Below are positions 1 to 6,589 of a DNA stretch of 8,881 nt, piece after piece. Under the pieces are notes generated by a model, which was not told the DNA's origin, made no database searches, and saw only the letters and a program-made list of their open reading frames with translations. The DNA comes from CAZJPD01 sp964547795 (GTDB lineage Bacteria; Pseudomonadota; Alphaproteobacteria; Rickettsiales; Midichloriaceae): contig CAZJPD010000033.1 of NCBI GenBank assembly GCA_964547795.1, positions 1 through 8,881 on the forward strand, in the 5' to 3' direction. Within the stretch, counting starts at the first letter, position 1; each line of letters begins with the position of its first letter. Both the position numbers and the translations under genes were made by a program.

Positions 1-315
1 GAGAAAACTAAAAAAAATACTGAACAGGTTTTAAGTAAACAAGAGTTTGTTCCTGATAATCTATATTTCATTCAAGAACAACAAGAAAATAGCTATAAAA
101 ACAAAGATTATGATTATGCTGAAGCCGTATTACATTTACTGCCAGAATATAGAAAGTCAGTGTTATTTGGAAATTCATCACTGAAACAGTTACAGGAGAT
201 TAAAGATATATTAACATTTTCTAAGCCAAATATGAATGATGACAAAATGGCTACTGTAATTGAAGAAATAGATATACTGGCAAAAGTAGAGTTAGCTAAA
301 AGGGGAATAATATAA
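1..315 (+). CDS. 3' end of an unrecognised hydrophilic protein (partial)
   Basis: The frame is open from the first base of the window to TAA at 313-315 and gives 104 C-terminal residues; the start lies outside the window. I do not recognise the family. The visible part is hydrophilic and charged, has no membrane segment, and looks mostly helical, with stretches such as YAEAVLHLLPEYRKSVLFG and a charged end (IEEIDILAKVELAKRGII). The stop is one base before the ATG of the AEC transporter at 317. A purine-rich AGGGGA at 301-306 sits at the end of this gene and can act as ribosome binding site for the next one, so the two are very likely cotranscribed. Codon use is as AT-rich as in its neighbours. 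Coding is well supported by the tight junction; function is unknown. Confidence 0.7.
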   Translation, partial: EKTKKNTEQVLSKQEFVPDNLYFIQEQQENSYKNKDYDYAEAVLHLLPEYRKSVLFGNSSLKQLQEIKDILTFSKPNMNDDKMATVIEEIDILAKVELAKRGII

Positions 316-316
316 A

Positions 317-1225
317 ATGATTTTTTTAAATTTATTATCTAAAGTTTTACCTCTTTATGTAATAGCAATACAAGGCTATATAGCTGGCAAATTGCATGAA
401 ATAGATACAAAGTCGCTTAGCAAATTAATGTTTCATTTTATACTGCCGGTAATATTCTTTGATGTTGCTCTAAATACAAAAATGGAACTAAAATATGGAC
501 TGCTACCAATAGTGTATTTTTCATTTTCATCCATTTTAATGACAGCCTCTCTACATGTAGGATTGAAATTCTTTAACGATGGCAGGGAAAGGGTCATTAG
601 CTATGCTGCAGGCAGTGTCAATACAAGCAGTTTAGGGCTTTCCATTGTAGTGATAATTTTTGATGATGAATACATAAGAATTTTCATGTTATCCACAATT
701 GGATTTGTTTTATATGTCTATACAATAGGGAGTTATACGATATCACGTAACATAGATTCATGGAAAAAAAGACTTCTCAATATTCTAAAAATGCCTCCTA
801 TCTATACTTTTGTTATAGGGTTAGTAGCAAATTTCAGTGATATCCGATTATTCGATGGATTTAGTAATTTATTTTCACAAATGAGGGCAACCTATTTAGT
901 ACTCGGTATGCTAGTATTTGGACTAAGTTTAAGTAAAATGAAATTTGATGCTGGAAGAATTTTTATAACTCTTATTGTTTTATTAAAAACAGTGATATCA
1001 CCATTATTCTATTTGATATTTATTTTGTTAGATAAGTTTGTTCTGCATATTTATAGCAATGAGATGCACAAAATATTTTTCATTTTATCTGCACTTCCTC
1101 CTGGGATAGACTGTGTAGTGACATGCTCTTTATACAATGAACATCCAGAAAAAGCAGCTGTTGCTGTTTTAGTAAGCACATTAATTGCAACAATATATAT
1201 ACCATTTTTTTTACAATTTTTTTGA
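317..1225 (+). CDS. AEC (auxin efflux carrier) family transporter
   Basis: A 302-residue integral inner-membrane protein with about ten hydrophobic segments spread over its whole length and very short charged loops, the usual size of the bacterial AEC family. The N-terminus (LPLYVIAIQGYIAGK) and the C-terminal pattern (SALPPGIDCVVTCSLYNEHP, then KAAVAVLVSTLIATIYIPFF) match the family's two inverted five-helix halves, including the conserved Pro before the last two helices. Known members move organic anions such as malate, or auxin in plants. The substrate here cannot be told from sequence. ATG at 317 follows the upstream stop by one base, with AGGGG 11 bases upstream as ribosome binding site. 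The stop TGA at 1223-1225 lies three bases before the ATG of hdaA. In many alphaproteobacteria hdaA follows a PerM/AI-2E type permease; here an AEC carrier holds that place. The poly-T runs at 321-327, 1205-1212 and 1217-1223 are intact in frame. Confidence 0.82.
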   Translation: MIFLNLLSKVLPLYVIAIQGYIAGKLHEIDTKSLSKLMFHFILPVIFFDVALNTKMELKYGLLPIVYFSFSSILMTASLHVGLKFFNDGRERVISYAAGSVNTSSLGLSIVVIIFDDEYIRIFMLSTIGFVLYVYTIGSYTISRNIDSWKKRLLNILKMPPIYTFVIGLVANFSDIRLFDGFSNLFSQMRATYLVLGMLVFGLSLSKMKFDAGRIFITLIVLLKTVISPLFYLIFILLDKFVLHIYSNEMHKIFFILSALPPGIDCVVTCSLYNEHPEKAAVAVLVSTLIATIYIPFFLQFF

Positions 1226-1227
1226 TC

Positions 1228-1875
1228 ATGCAGGGAATACTAAATTTAGATGATAATTACAAAGATAACCTTGATAATTTCATTGTATCTTACTCAAATT
1301 TTGAGGCATATAGTGCCATTTTAAATTGGGATAAATGGCAGAACAAAAGACTTCTTATCATAGGTTCTCCTAAGTCAGGTAAAACCTCGTTTGCTAAAAT
1401 GTGGCAAAAGAATACTGGAGCTGTGTTTGTTAATAACAGCGAAAGTACAAAAAATATTGAATACAATGAAAGAATTATAATAGATAACATAGAAGATTTT
1501 TCAGAAGCTAGTTTAATCAATGTTATTAATTTTGCAAATGAAAAATCACTCCCACTTCTACTTATAGGGACAGAACATCCATCTTTTTCTCTCAAGGACT
1601 TAAATTCCAGAATCAAAGCTACTTATAAGGTAGTTATCAAAGAACCTAATGAAGAATTGTTAAGGCTATTAATAGTGAAATTGTTTAAACAAAAGCAAAT
1701 AAAAATCTCAGAGGAGATAGTGAATTTTGCACTTTCTAACATAGAAAGGAGTTATGAATTTGCGTATGAAGCTGTTAATCTTATCGATAAATTATCAAAA
1801 ATAACAAAAAGAAAAATCAGCTTTCTTTTTATTAAAGAAATATTTGCAAAACATTATAAAATCGACACTACATGA
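1228..1875 (+). CDS. hdaA: DnaA-like AAA+ protein, HdaA (regulatory inactivation of DnaA)
   Basis: A 215-residue single AAA+ domain resembling DnaA domain III without the DnaA DNA-binding domain, the usual HdaA size. Visible motifs are a Walker A loop GSPKSGKTS near residue 50, a Walker B-like strand RIIIDNIED near residue 85 (with Asn where DnaA has a second Asp), a sensor-1 strand LLLIGTEHP, the arginine-finger segment SLKDLNSRIKA, and a sensor-2 helix around IERSYEFAYEAVNLIDKLS. The N-terminal FEAYSAILNWDKW fits the HdaA pattern of an aromatic-Trp stretch before the P-loop. With the beta clamp, HdaA promotes ATP hydrolysis on DnaA and so limits re-initiation; that role is known from Caulobacter and from Hda of E. 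coli. I chose ATG at 1228 (MQGILNLDD). A TTG at 1222 overlapping the upstream TGA is an alternative that adds two residues. No clear Shine-Dalgarno is present, so coupling to the AEC gene is likely. It converges on the pentapeptide gene. Confidence 0.78.
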   Translation: MQGILNLDDNYKDNLDNFIVSYSNFEAYSAILNWDKWQNKRLLIIGSPKSGKTSFAKMWQKNTGAVFVNNSESTKNIEYNERIIIDNIEDFSEASLINVINFANEKSLPLLLIGTEHPSFSLKDLNSRIKATYKVVIKEPNEELLRLLIVKLFKQKQIKISEEIVNFALSNIERSYEFAYEAVNLIDKLSKITKRKISFLFIKEIFAKHYKIDTT

Positions 1876-1947
1876 TATAAATCGATATATATTAATGTCA
1901 GAAGGGCATGCATATAGGGAAATTTATTTTATAAATATGTCTATTTT

Positions 1948-2603
1948 TTAGCTTAATTTATGATGCGATACCCCTGTCACGGCTTTTTCCCTTTTTTCAC
2001 TCTCTGCTTTACTTTGACCTTGTCGCCCTCCATTTTGAAGAACTTTTTTTACAGGGCAACCATCTTCCCTCTTATGTTTTGCTCTATGACTCGTTTGTCG
2101 TCCATGCACTTTACCTTGTTTATGTTTAGTAGCATGGGAAATTTTTGTATGTCTTTTATGTTTCTTCTCTTTAGTAGTTGCTGGCTCAGCTACATGGCCC
2201 TTCTTAATACTCTCTTTCTTTTGCAAAATAACAAGTGTTTGTCTTTGTTTGTCTTTATCGTGTGTAGTTTCTTTCTCAGCTTCCACTGATTTTTGCACTT
2301 CTACCTCCTGAACAGGCTCTTGCCTTTTTTCAACCAAAACATCAGTTCTGTCCTTTATATAGTCCTTTATACCTTGTATGCTAAACTTTTGCCAGAAAGA
2401 TAAATTTTCATCAAATATATAACCAGTTGCTGCTCCTAATGTTGCTACAGTAGCTCCCGCATTCATAACTAAGGTTGCATACGTAACTCCTGATACCCCC
2501 CCAGCTATAAGCACAGGATGTGCTAATAATATCCCAGCTACTGCCCCTACAGCACCATAAACAGAAGCACATGTAAGCTTGTTCCAAGTTGGCAATATTT
2601 TTT
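1948..2603 (-). pseudogene. C-terminal segment: last hydrophobic helices and basic tail
   Basis: This frame is entered by a -1 shift in the A7 run 2604-2598 and then runs for about 215 codons to TAA at 1950-1948. It continues the Gly/Ala-rich region without a gap (GAVGAVAGILLAHPVLIAG, NAGATVATLGAATGYIF). It then changes to a hydrophilic stretch with alternating charge (VEKRQEPVQEVEVQKSVEAE) and finally to a Lys/His/Arg-rich tail (KEKKHKRHTKISHATKHKQG, GRQTSHRAKHKREDG). The final 50 residues are strongly positive and unstructured-looking, ending in VTGVSHHKLS. Positively charged, hydrophilic C-termini are a known trait of many type IV secretion substrates in Anaplasmataceae; that link is inference here. 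The first start-like codon in this frame is TTG at 2595, with no ribosome binding site. Confidence 0.68.
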
Positions 2604-4090
2604 TAAATGCGTCTTTACCTTTTGTACGCTTACTTGGTAAATTTCTTCAGGTCTCATGCTAGTTCCTTTACGTTCATCAAAAGCAACAAGCTGATTATGA
2701 GCAAATAATCCCCCTTGAAGTCCCCCATAAGCAGCCCCACATAAAACAGTACCTGCAAACATATTGAAGCCATGTGCTAAAGTACTCAAACCAACTGCTG
2801 TTGCTCCTGCTCCTAATGCAGTCAACGTTACCCCGACCAATTTCTTTACTGTGCTTTGCTCCTCGAATCCCTGCTTGAGCCCTTCTATTCCAAGATAAGT
2901 AGTGACTGCCCCTCCAGCTGTTAAGTGCCCTATGCTTCCTGGAGAAATCAGCCCTGTAGCAGTGCATAAGGCTGCAGCAACAGGAATAGAATTAACACCT
3001 GCTTCTAAGCTGCCAGCTCCTGTAGAAATTGCTATTGCACCTAATTCTGCAAGCTTATCTCCTAATTGGTTACTAATGTATCCCTGTTCTTTAAAATAGC
3101 CATCTTTTATGGCTACCAATGCACGATCACTAACTAATCCTGCAACTACACCTTCAGCTATTCCAGCTACAGGACCAGAAAAAGCATATCCAGTTGTGCC
3201 ACCAATCACGCTAGAAAGCACAGCTGCCCCTAGTCTTTGGCATGCAAATCTATCAGCTCCTTCATCTTTGTTACAAGCACCATATTTGCTTCTACCAAAT
3301 AATTGTAAATTCAGTTCATGCTGTTTTTGTTGTAAATCTTTTAACCCATCTGCTCCGATAGCATTTCTAAAATTGACATCTAGTAGTAGCGTTTCCTCAT
3401 TAAATTTCATCTTTGTGCAATTAGCTTTTTCCATATTGCACATATTAAGAATAGCGTTTTCAACATTCATAAATTGCAGTTTTGCCTCACTGAAGTTACA
3501 GGCTATCATCTTAGCATTTTCTGCATTCACAAACTGCAATACAGCTTTACTAAGATCAGCTTGGTAAGCATCAACTTCCCTCATAACAGCATTTGTTAAA
3601 TTGGCATTTCTCAAGTTAGTTTCATGTAATATAGCTTTGCTAACATCAAGCCTCTCTCCTTTTACTTTTTCCATCACTGCATGGGAAAAATCCGCTTGTT
3701 GTGCATGCACATCTCTCAAAGTAGCTTCCGTAAAGTTAGCAGATTGAGCATTAACCCTGTTCATAATAGCATTACTTAGATTTGCCAATTGCAATTGAGC
3801 CTCTCTGAGATCGGCTTCTGTTAAATTAGCTCCTTTGGCTTTGACCTCATTCAAAATAGCTTCTCTAAGATTTGCATACTCTAACTTAGTGCTCTCTAAT
3901 GTTGCTTTTTCGAAATTTGTTTTTTCAGCACTAACTCTTTCCATTACAGTATTGGTCAAATCTGCATGAGAAAAATCACCACCATCTAATACTACTTCCT
4001 TAAGTCGTGCCTGCCTCATATTAACATACTGAGCATCCACATATCTCATGTTTACTTTTTCCAAATCAGCATGTCTTGCATCAGCTTTTT
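2547..4090 (-). pseudogene. Main pentapeptide array plus Gly/Ala-rich hydrophobic region
   Basis: The longest readable piece, 505 codons from the first ATG at 4064; the frame is already coding upstream to the A9 run. About 230 residues of pentapeptides come first, with a 15-residue higher-order repeat. They are followed by GLKDLQQKQHELNLQLFGR and then by about 200 residues of alternating small and hydrophobic residues: GAAVLSSVIGGTTGYAFSG, GPVAGIAEGVVAGLVSD, VGVTLTALGAGATAVGL and AGTVLCGAAYGGLQGGLFA. These resemble glycine-zipper type helices that insert in or pack on membranes. The segment ends in the wrong frame after the A7 run 2604-2598 (YCQLGTSLHVLLFMVL is out-of-frame sequence). If the cell uses any single fragment on its own, this is the best candidate, but no convincing ribosome binding site precedes 4064. 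Confidence 0.75.
3396..3965 (-). repeat. 45-bp (15-residue) tandem coding repeat, about 12.7 units
   Basis: Within the pentapeptide array the residues repeat in groups of three pentapeptides with the pattern A-N/D-L/F-x-x, A-x-L/M-x-x, V-x-A-x-x. Examples are ANLSN AIMNR VNAQS, ANLTN AVMRE VDAYQ and ADLSK AVLQF VNAEN. Twelve full 15-residue units and a partial one fit without a gap from 3965 down to 3396. Units are diverged, so this is an old protein-level repeat and not a recent DNA expansion. A weaker copy of the same phase can be seen upstream (ADLEK VNMRY VDAQY). Confidence 0.75.
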
Positions 4091-4617
4091 TTTTAAAACT
4101 GCTCCTTCTATATTAGAGCCTGTTAAATCTGCAGAATATAATAATGCTTCTTCAAAATTAGAGTTTACAAAGTTGCTATACATCATTCTAGTTCTTGGCA
4201 TGAAAGCTCCGTTAAAATGAACGCTTTCGCCATTTGCTCCAATAAAATTTGAATCTGTTAATGTAGCACCTTCAAAAGAAGTATTACCTTTAAATTTTGC
4301 ACTCTCAAAGCATGAACCTGTTAATTCTGCTTGATTAAAATTACAATTGCTAAATTGGACATTTGCAAAACTCACACCACTTAAATCCAAACCAGATAAA
4401 TCTAAATCAGATAAGATGAGATCTTCTCCTGGTAAGGGAGAGAAATCAGCAATAGGAATTACCTCCTGTTCTTTACTACTTTGATTAACTTCTTGTATCT
4501 TCTTTTGATTCTCTGGTTTTTGAGCAATAAATTTACTGAAAGAAATCTTTTTTCCAGATTGACCTTGCTGTTTGTAATCCTCTAAATCTTGTTGTGTACA
4601 CTTTAACAATATTTTTT
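4052..4617 (-). pseudogene. Pentapeptide segment between the first and second frameshift
   Basis: This frame is entered by the -1 shift in the A7 run 4618-4612; the first ATG-type restart is TTG at 4609. It runs to TAA at 4054-4052. After a hydrophilic linker (QKKIQEVNQSSKEQEVIP) it gives a textbook pentapeptide series with Leu or Phe at the central position: DLDLSGLDLSGVSFANVQFS, NCNFNQAELTGSCFESAKF, ATLTDSNFIGANGESVHF and ALLYSADLTGSNIEGAVL. The repeats stop abruptly at the A9 run 4094-4086, after which this frame gives the non-repeat residues MQDMLIWKK. In the -1 frame the pentapeptides go on with ADARHADLEKVNMRYVDAQ. That is strong direct evidence that the A9 run is the break. Cys residues in the early repeats may be structural. 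Confidence 0.72.
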
Positions 4618-5265
4618 TAGCTTCAGCTCTTTCCTATCTCTTGGAATATATATTGGATCAGTTTGAATACGGGGCGGAGTAATCCTGTATTCCTCATCAA
4701 TTCTTGCAAATTCTTCTGCTAATTGTCCCTGATACTTTAATTGGATTCTCTCTTTACCTTTTTTTATTTTTTCTTCAAATTCTTTTTGACCACTTGTTGT
4801 ACGTACAAAACTTGTTCCCCATTGAAGATAGCCCTGTTGTTTTCGTTCATTTGCTTCAAATGCCTTCACTTCTGCTTTACATTTTTTATCATTTGCCTTT
4901 TTTGCACGATTTTTTGCATCTTCTTTGTTAATTGGATCACTTTCAATTTCAGCTCCTAACGATGTTATGACTTTTGCATCATGACAATCTAAATGTAATG
5001 AATCTAATCTTGTGTCATGCTCATATCTATCTTTTTCATAGCGATTAAACGTGCAATTTTTAAGCTTAGTTCCTCTAAAATCAACTCCAGACAAATCGCA
5101 ACCTTGAAAAGTTACTTTTTCAAAAAAGCAGTCTCTTAATGTAACATCCCTTAATGAGCCAAATATATCATTATCAACTAGTCTACTTCCTGATAAATCT
5201 GCCCCTGCTACATCGATATTTTCACGATCTTCAGAACCCCAGCCATGTTCAGTATCTAAACCTAT
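4603..5265 (-). pseudogene. Segment with first pentapeptide block and Lys/Glu-rich linker
   Basis: This stretch is open from just after the third TAA (5268-5266) to TAA at 4605-4603, which is reached only if the A7 run at 4618-4612 is read without a shift. The first usable start codon is TTG at 5094, but the pentapeptide pattern begins earlier, at about 5210 (GADLSGSRLVDNDIFGS, then CFFEKVTFQGCDLSGVDFRG), so the natural protein must have entered from upstream. About 55 residues of pentapeptides are followed by about 130 highly charged residues (KNRAKKANDKKCKAEVKAFE, KEFEEKIKKGKERIQLKYQG, LAEEFARIDEEYR) that look like a long helix or coiled coil, and then by a proline-containing stretch TPPRIQTDPIYIPRD. 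A -1 shift at the A7 run carries the frame into KKILLKCTQQDLEDYK. Confidence 0.7.
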
Positions 5266-5619
5266 TTATCCTCTAATTTCTGCAATCACCACATTATCTT
5301 GACCTAGCTTTCCCAGCTTTTGTAGCACTTGCCCACCTTCTAATTCTACATCTTGTCCTGATTTAATTTGTTCCAACCTTTTTTGTGATTCTTCAATTCT
5401 TGCTTGTAAATTTTGAATCTTTACCTGCGATTTTTTAATTTACTCTGATTTATAATTCTCTACAAATTCTTGCCCCAATCCCAATTGAGCTATTTGAGCT
5501 TCAATTTGTGGTGATGTACCTTGTACCACTTCTTCTTGTAAATTTTCTAGTTGTGATTTATTTTGTTGCAATTCCCTTTGAAAAATTGTTTCCCACCTCT
5601 GCCGTTGCGACTCATTTTG

Positions 5620-5832
5620 TTACACAACCTCTTCCCATCGTGCTTGCAAATATTCATTAAAATTGCCTTTTGCAGGGTCTTCTCCATTTTTATGCTTACT
5701 GACATAATCTTGCAAAAAGTGCAGATTGCCACTATTAGCAGAAATTTGAACAATTTTGACTTTAGACTCTAGCTTTTCTAGCTCTTTAACTAATCTTTCT
5801 GCAGTATCTCTAGTCATACCTATACCTATCAC
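5620..5832 (-). pseudogene. N-terminal segment of the broken pentapeptide gene, up to the first TAA
   Basis: First readable piece of the disrupted gene, 70 codons from GTG at 5832 or 65 from ATG at 5817, ending at TAA 5622-5620. It encodes a charged, soluble, probably helical stretch (TAERLVKELEKLESKVK, then LHFLQDYVSKHKNGEDPAKG). There is no signal peptide and no membrane segment. AAGG at 5840-5837 lies four bases from the GTG, which is tight; AGG at 5822-5820 is too close to the ATG to serve as its binding site, so the start choice is open. The same frame continues past the stop at 5620 through a Gln-rich coiled coil (QRQRWETIFQRELQQNKSQ) to a second TAA at 5442-5440, then through KIQNLQARIEESQKRLEQIK to a third TAA at 5268-5266. 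These two stretches contain no internal ATG in this frame. Confidence 0.7.
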
Positions 5833-5842
5833 ACACCTTTAT

Positions 5843-5873
5843 GTCTAAACTATCATTATCTCTGTGATTAGAC
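5843..5873 (-). promoter_or_regulatory. Inverted repeat in the putative 5' leader of the pentapeptide gene
   Basis: GTCTAA at 5843-5848 and TTAGAC at 5868-5873 are perfect inverted copies. TCA at 5852-5854 can pair with TGA at 5865-5867 after a small bulge. The outer edge coincides with the transcription start predicted from the -10 box, so the repeat could be a hairpin at the 5' end of the mRNA or an operator. The stem is short and AT-rich, and the role is unknown. Confidence 0.3.
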
Positions 5874-5880
5874 AATAATT

Positions 5881-5886
5881 ATTATA
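5881..5886 (-). promoter_or_regulatory. Consensus -10 box (TATAAT) upstream of the pentapeptide gene
   Basis: On the minus strand the sequence reads TTAGTATAATAATTATTG, which contains a perfect TATAAT at 5886-5881. It would place transcription start near 5874, about 40 to 55 bases before the two candidate start codons (5832 GTG, 5817 ATG). No good -35 hexamer exists at 16-18 bases; that place holds a T/C-rich stretch next to a run of six C residues (G6 at 5906-5911 on the + strand). In such AT-rich DNA a single hexamer is weak evidence, but the position is right. Confidence 0.4.
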
Positions 5887-6097
5887 CTAAAAAACGTAAA
5901 AAAGAGGGGGGAAATAAGTAATGAAATCATATATCAACTTCAATCTTCTTCTTATTTTTATAAGAAACATATTTTCGTGATGCTGAGAGCAAAAAAGCTA
6001 AATTCCTTAATTATATAAAGACTCTCTATTTATTATGATAAACTGGATATTCTTCCTATCTTTCCTTCATATTACTGTTATATATTTGTTGTTAAAG

Positions 6098-6589
6098 TCA
6101 ATATCTACACGACCTAAGCTTTAAAAATTTCATTATCTTTATTTCCATTTTTTCCATAATTTCAGCTTCTTCGTCTATTATATGATCATATTTAAACAGA
6201 TGAAGTATTCCATGTATTAAAATATATGTGAAGTACTCTATAAATCTTTTCTCTTGTTGTAAACTTTCTTCCATGATTCTTGCATAGCTAATAGCAATAT
6301 CTCCTAAAAAAGTACAGCTTTTGGATTTAACCATATTAAGAACTTCATTTATTGAATTTTTCAAAAATGGAAAAGATAAAACATTAGTTGGCTTATTTTT
6401 ATTTCTGTATTCCTTATTCAAGTTGTACAAGCTTTTATCATCAGCTAATAATAATGAGACTTCAATAAAGTTTCTTATGTTATCATCACCTGTTACATGG
6501 GATATCACTGCCTCTGCTATTTTCTGACAATGCTGATGAATATTAACCCCCAAAGATGTCCATCCCGAAGATTTTATGGATATATCCAA
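6098..6589 (-). CDS. ybeY: YbeY, rRNA maturation endoribonuclease
   Basis: Single-strand-specific, metal-dependent endoribonuclease that acts in 16S rRNA 3'-end maturation and ribosome quality control in the cytoplasm. The signature zinc site is clear: HGILHLFKYDH, with three His, followed by the acidic helix DEEAEIMEKMEIKIM. The usual Gly of the family's HGxLHLxGYDH is Lys here (FKYDH). The other conserved blocks are present as NKEYRNKNKPTNVLSFPF and TFLGDIAISYARIM. I chose TTG at 6589, giving 163 residues (DISIKSSGW onward). It has AGGA nine bases upstream (6602-6599) and yields the usual family length. The frame is also open to ATG at 6646 and TTG at 6652, which would add about 20 residues with no family likeness (AELDSAPTSSRPYLGK). 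Stop TGA is at 6100-6098. Confidence 0.9.
   Translation of the reverse strand: MDISIKSSGWTSLGVNIHQHCQKIAEAVISHVTGDDNIRNFIEVSLLLADDKSLYNLNKEYRNKNKPTNVLSFPFLKNSINEVLNMVKSKSCTFLGDIAISYARIMEESLQQEKRFIEYFTYILIHGILHLFKYDHIIDEEAEIMEKMEIKIMKFLKLRSCRY

Larger units (their letters stand above)
1948..5832 (-). pseudogene. Large pentapeptide-repeat protein gene, disrupted by 3 stops and 3 frameshifts
   Basis: Joining the minus-strand frames gives one continuous protein of about 1,295 codons from GTG at 5832 (or 1,290 from ATG at 5817) to TAA at 1950-1948. Approximate residues: coiled-coil, Gln/Glu-rich 1-195; pentapeptide block 205-265; Lys/Glu-rich linker 275-420; pentapeptide block 460-812; Gly/Ala-rich hydrophobic region 860-1145; basic tail 1170-1295. 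Lesions in order of translation: TAA at 5622-5620, 5442-5440 and 5268-5266; -1 frameshifts in A7 (4618-4612), A9 (4094-4086) and A7 (2604-2598). Homologous-looking sequence continues directly across every lesion, for example pentapeptides on both sides of 4090, so this is one gene and not several. Everything between the lesions is intact, which suggests recent decay or partial rescue by slippage. Pentapeptide repeats fold as a right-handed quadrilateral beta-helix. The architecture suggests a secreted or host-interacting protein, but that is inference. I do not know an exact family name. Confidence 0.85.
5833..6097. other. Intergenic region between ybeY and the pentapeptide gene
   Basis: 265 bases without a gene. 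It holds the -10 box and inverted repeat described separately, a G6 run at 5906-5911, and an AT-only perfect stem TTCTTAT/ATAAGAA with a TTTT loop at 5949-5966. That stem has no following T-run on either strand, so I do not call it a terminator. No RNA gene or further reading frame is seen. Confidence 0.5.

Noticed and set aside
1290..1616. 108-codon minus-strand open frame inside hdaA
   Set aside because: It lies fully within hdaA, whose AAA+ motifs are unambiguous on the + strand.
1922..1949. AT-only stem (ATTTAT, TTT, ATAAAT) followed by T6 as a terminator after hdaA
   Set aside because: The stem has no G-C pair and the T-run is seven bases away and overlaps the pentapeptide stop; too weak to call.
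1960..2289. 109-codon plus-strand open frame opposite the basic tail
   Set aside because: A Phe/Leu/Ser-rich shadow of Lys/Glu codons on the other strand.
3109..3567. 152-codon plus-strand open frame opposite the pentapeptide array
   Set aside because: It is antisense to the repeat-coding strand, its Ala/Ser-rich composition follows from the repeats, and it has no ribosome binding site or family likeness.
5266..5622. Alternative genetic code with TAA read as Gln
   Set aside because: TAA ends other genes here normally (313-315, the waaA stop, 1950-1948), and the nuclear code of this group is standard.
5906..5911. G6 run upstream of the promoter as a phase-variation tract
   Set aside because: Six bases is short for a phase-variable tract and there is nothing in the window to compare with.
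5949..5966. Perfect stem TTCTTAT/ATAAGAA as terminator of the ybeY operon
   Set aside because: No T-run follows on either strand and only one G-C pair type occurs per arm.
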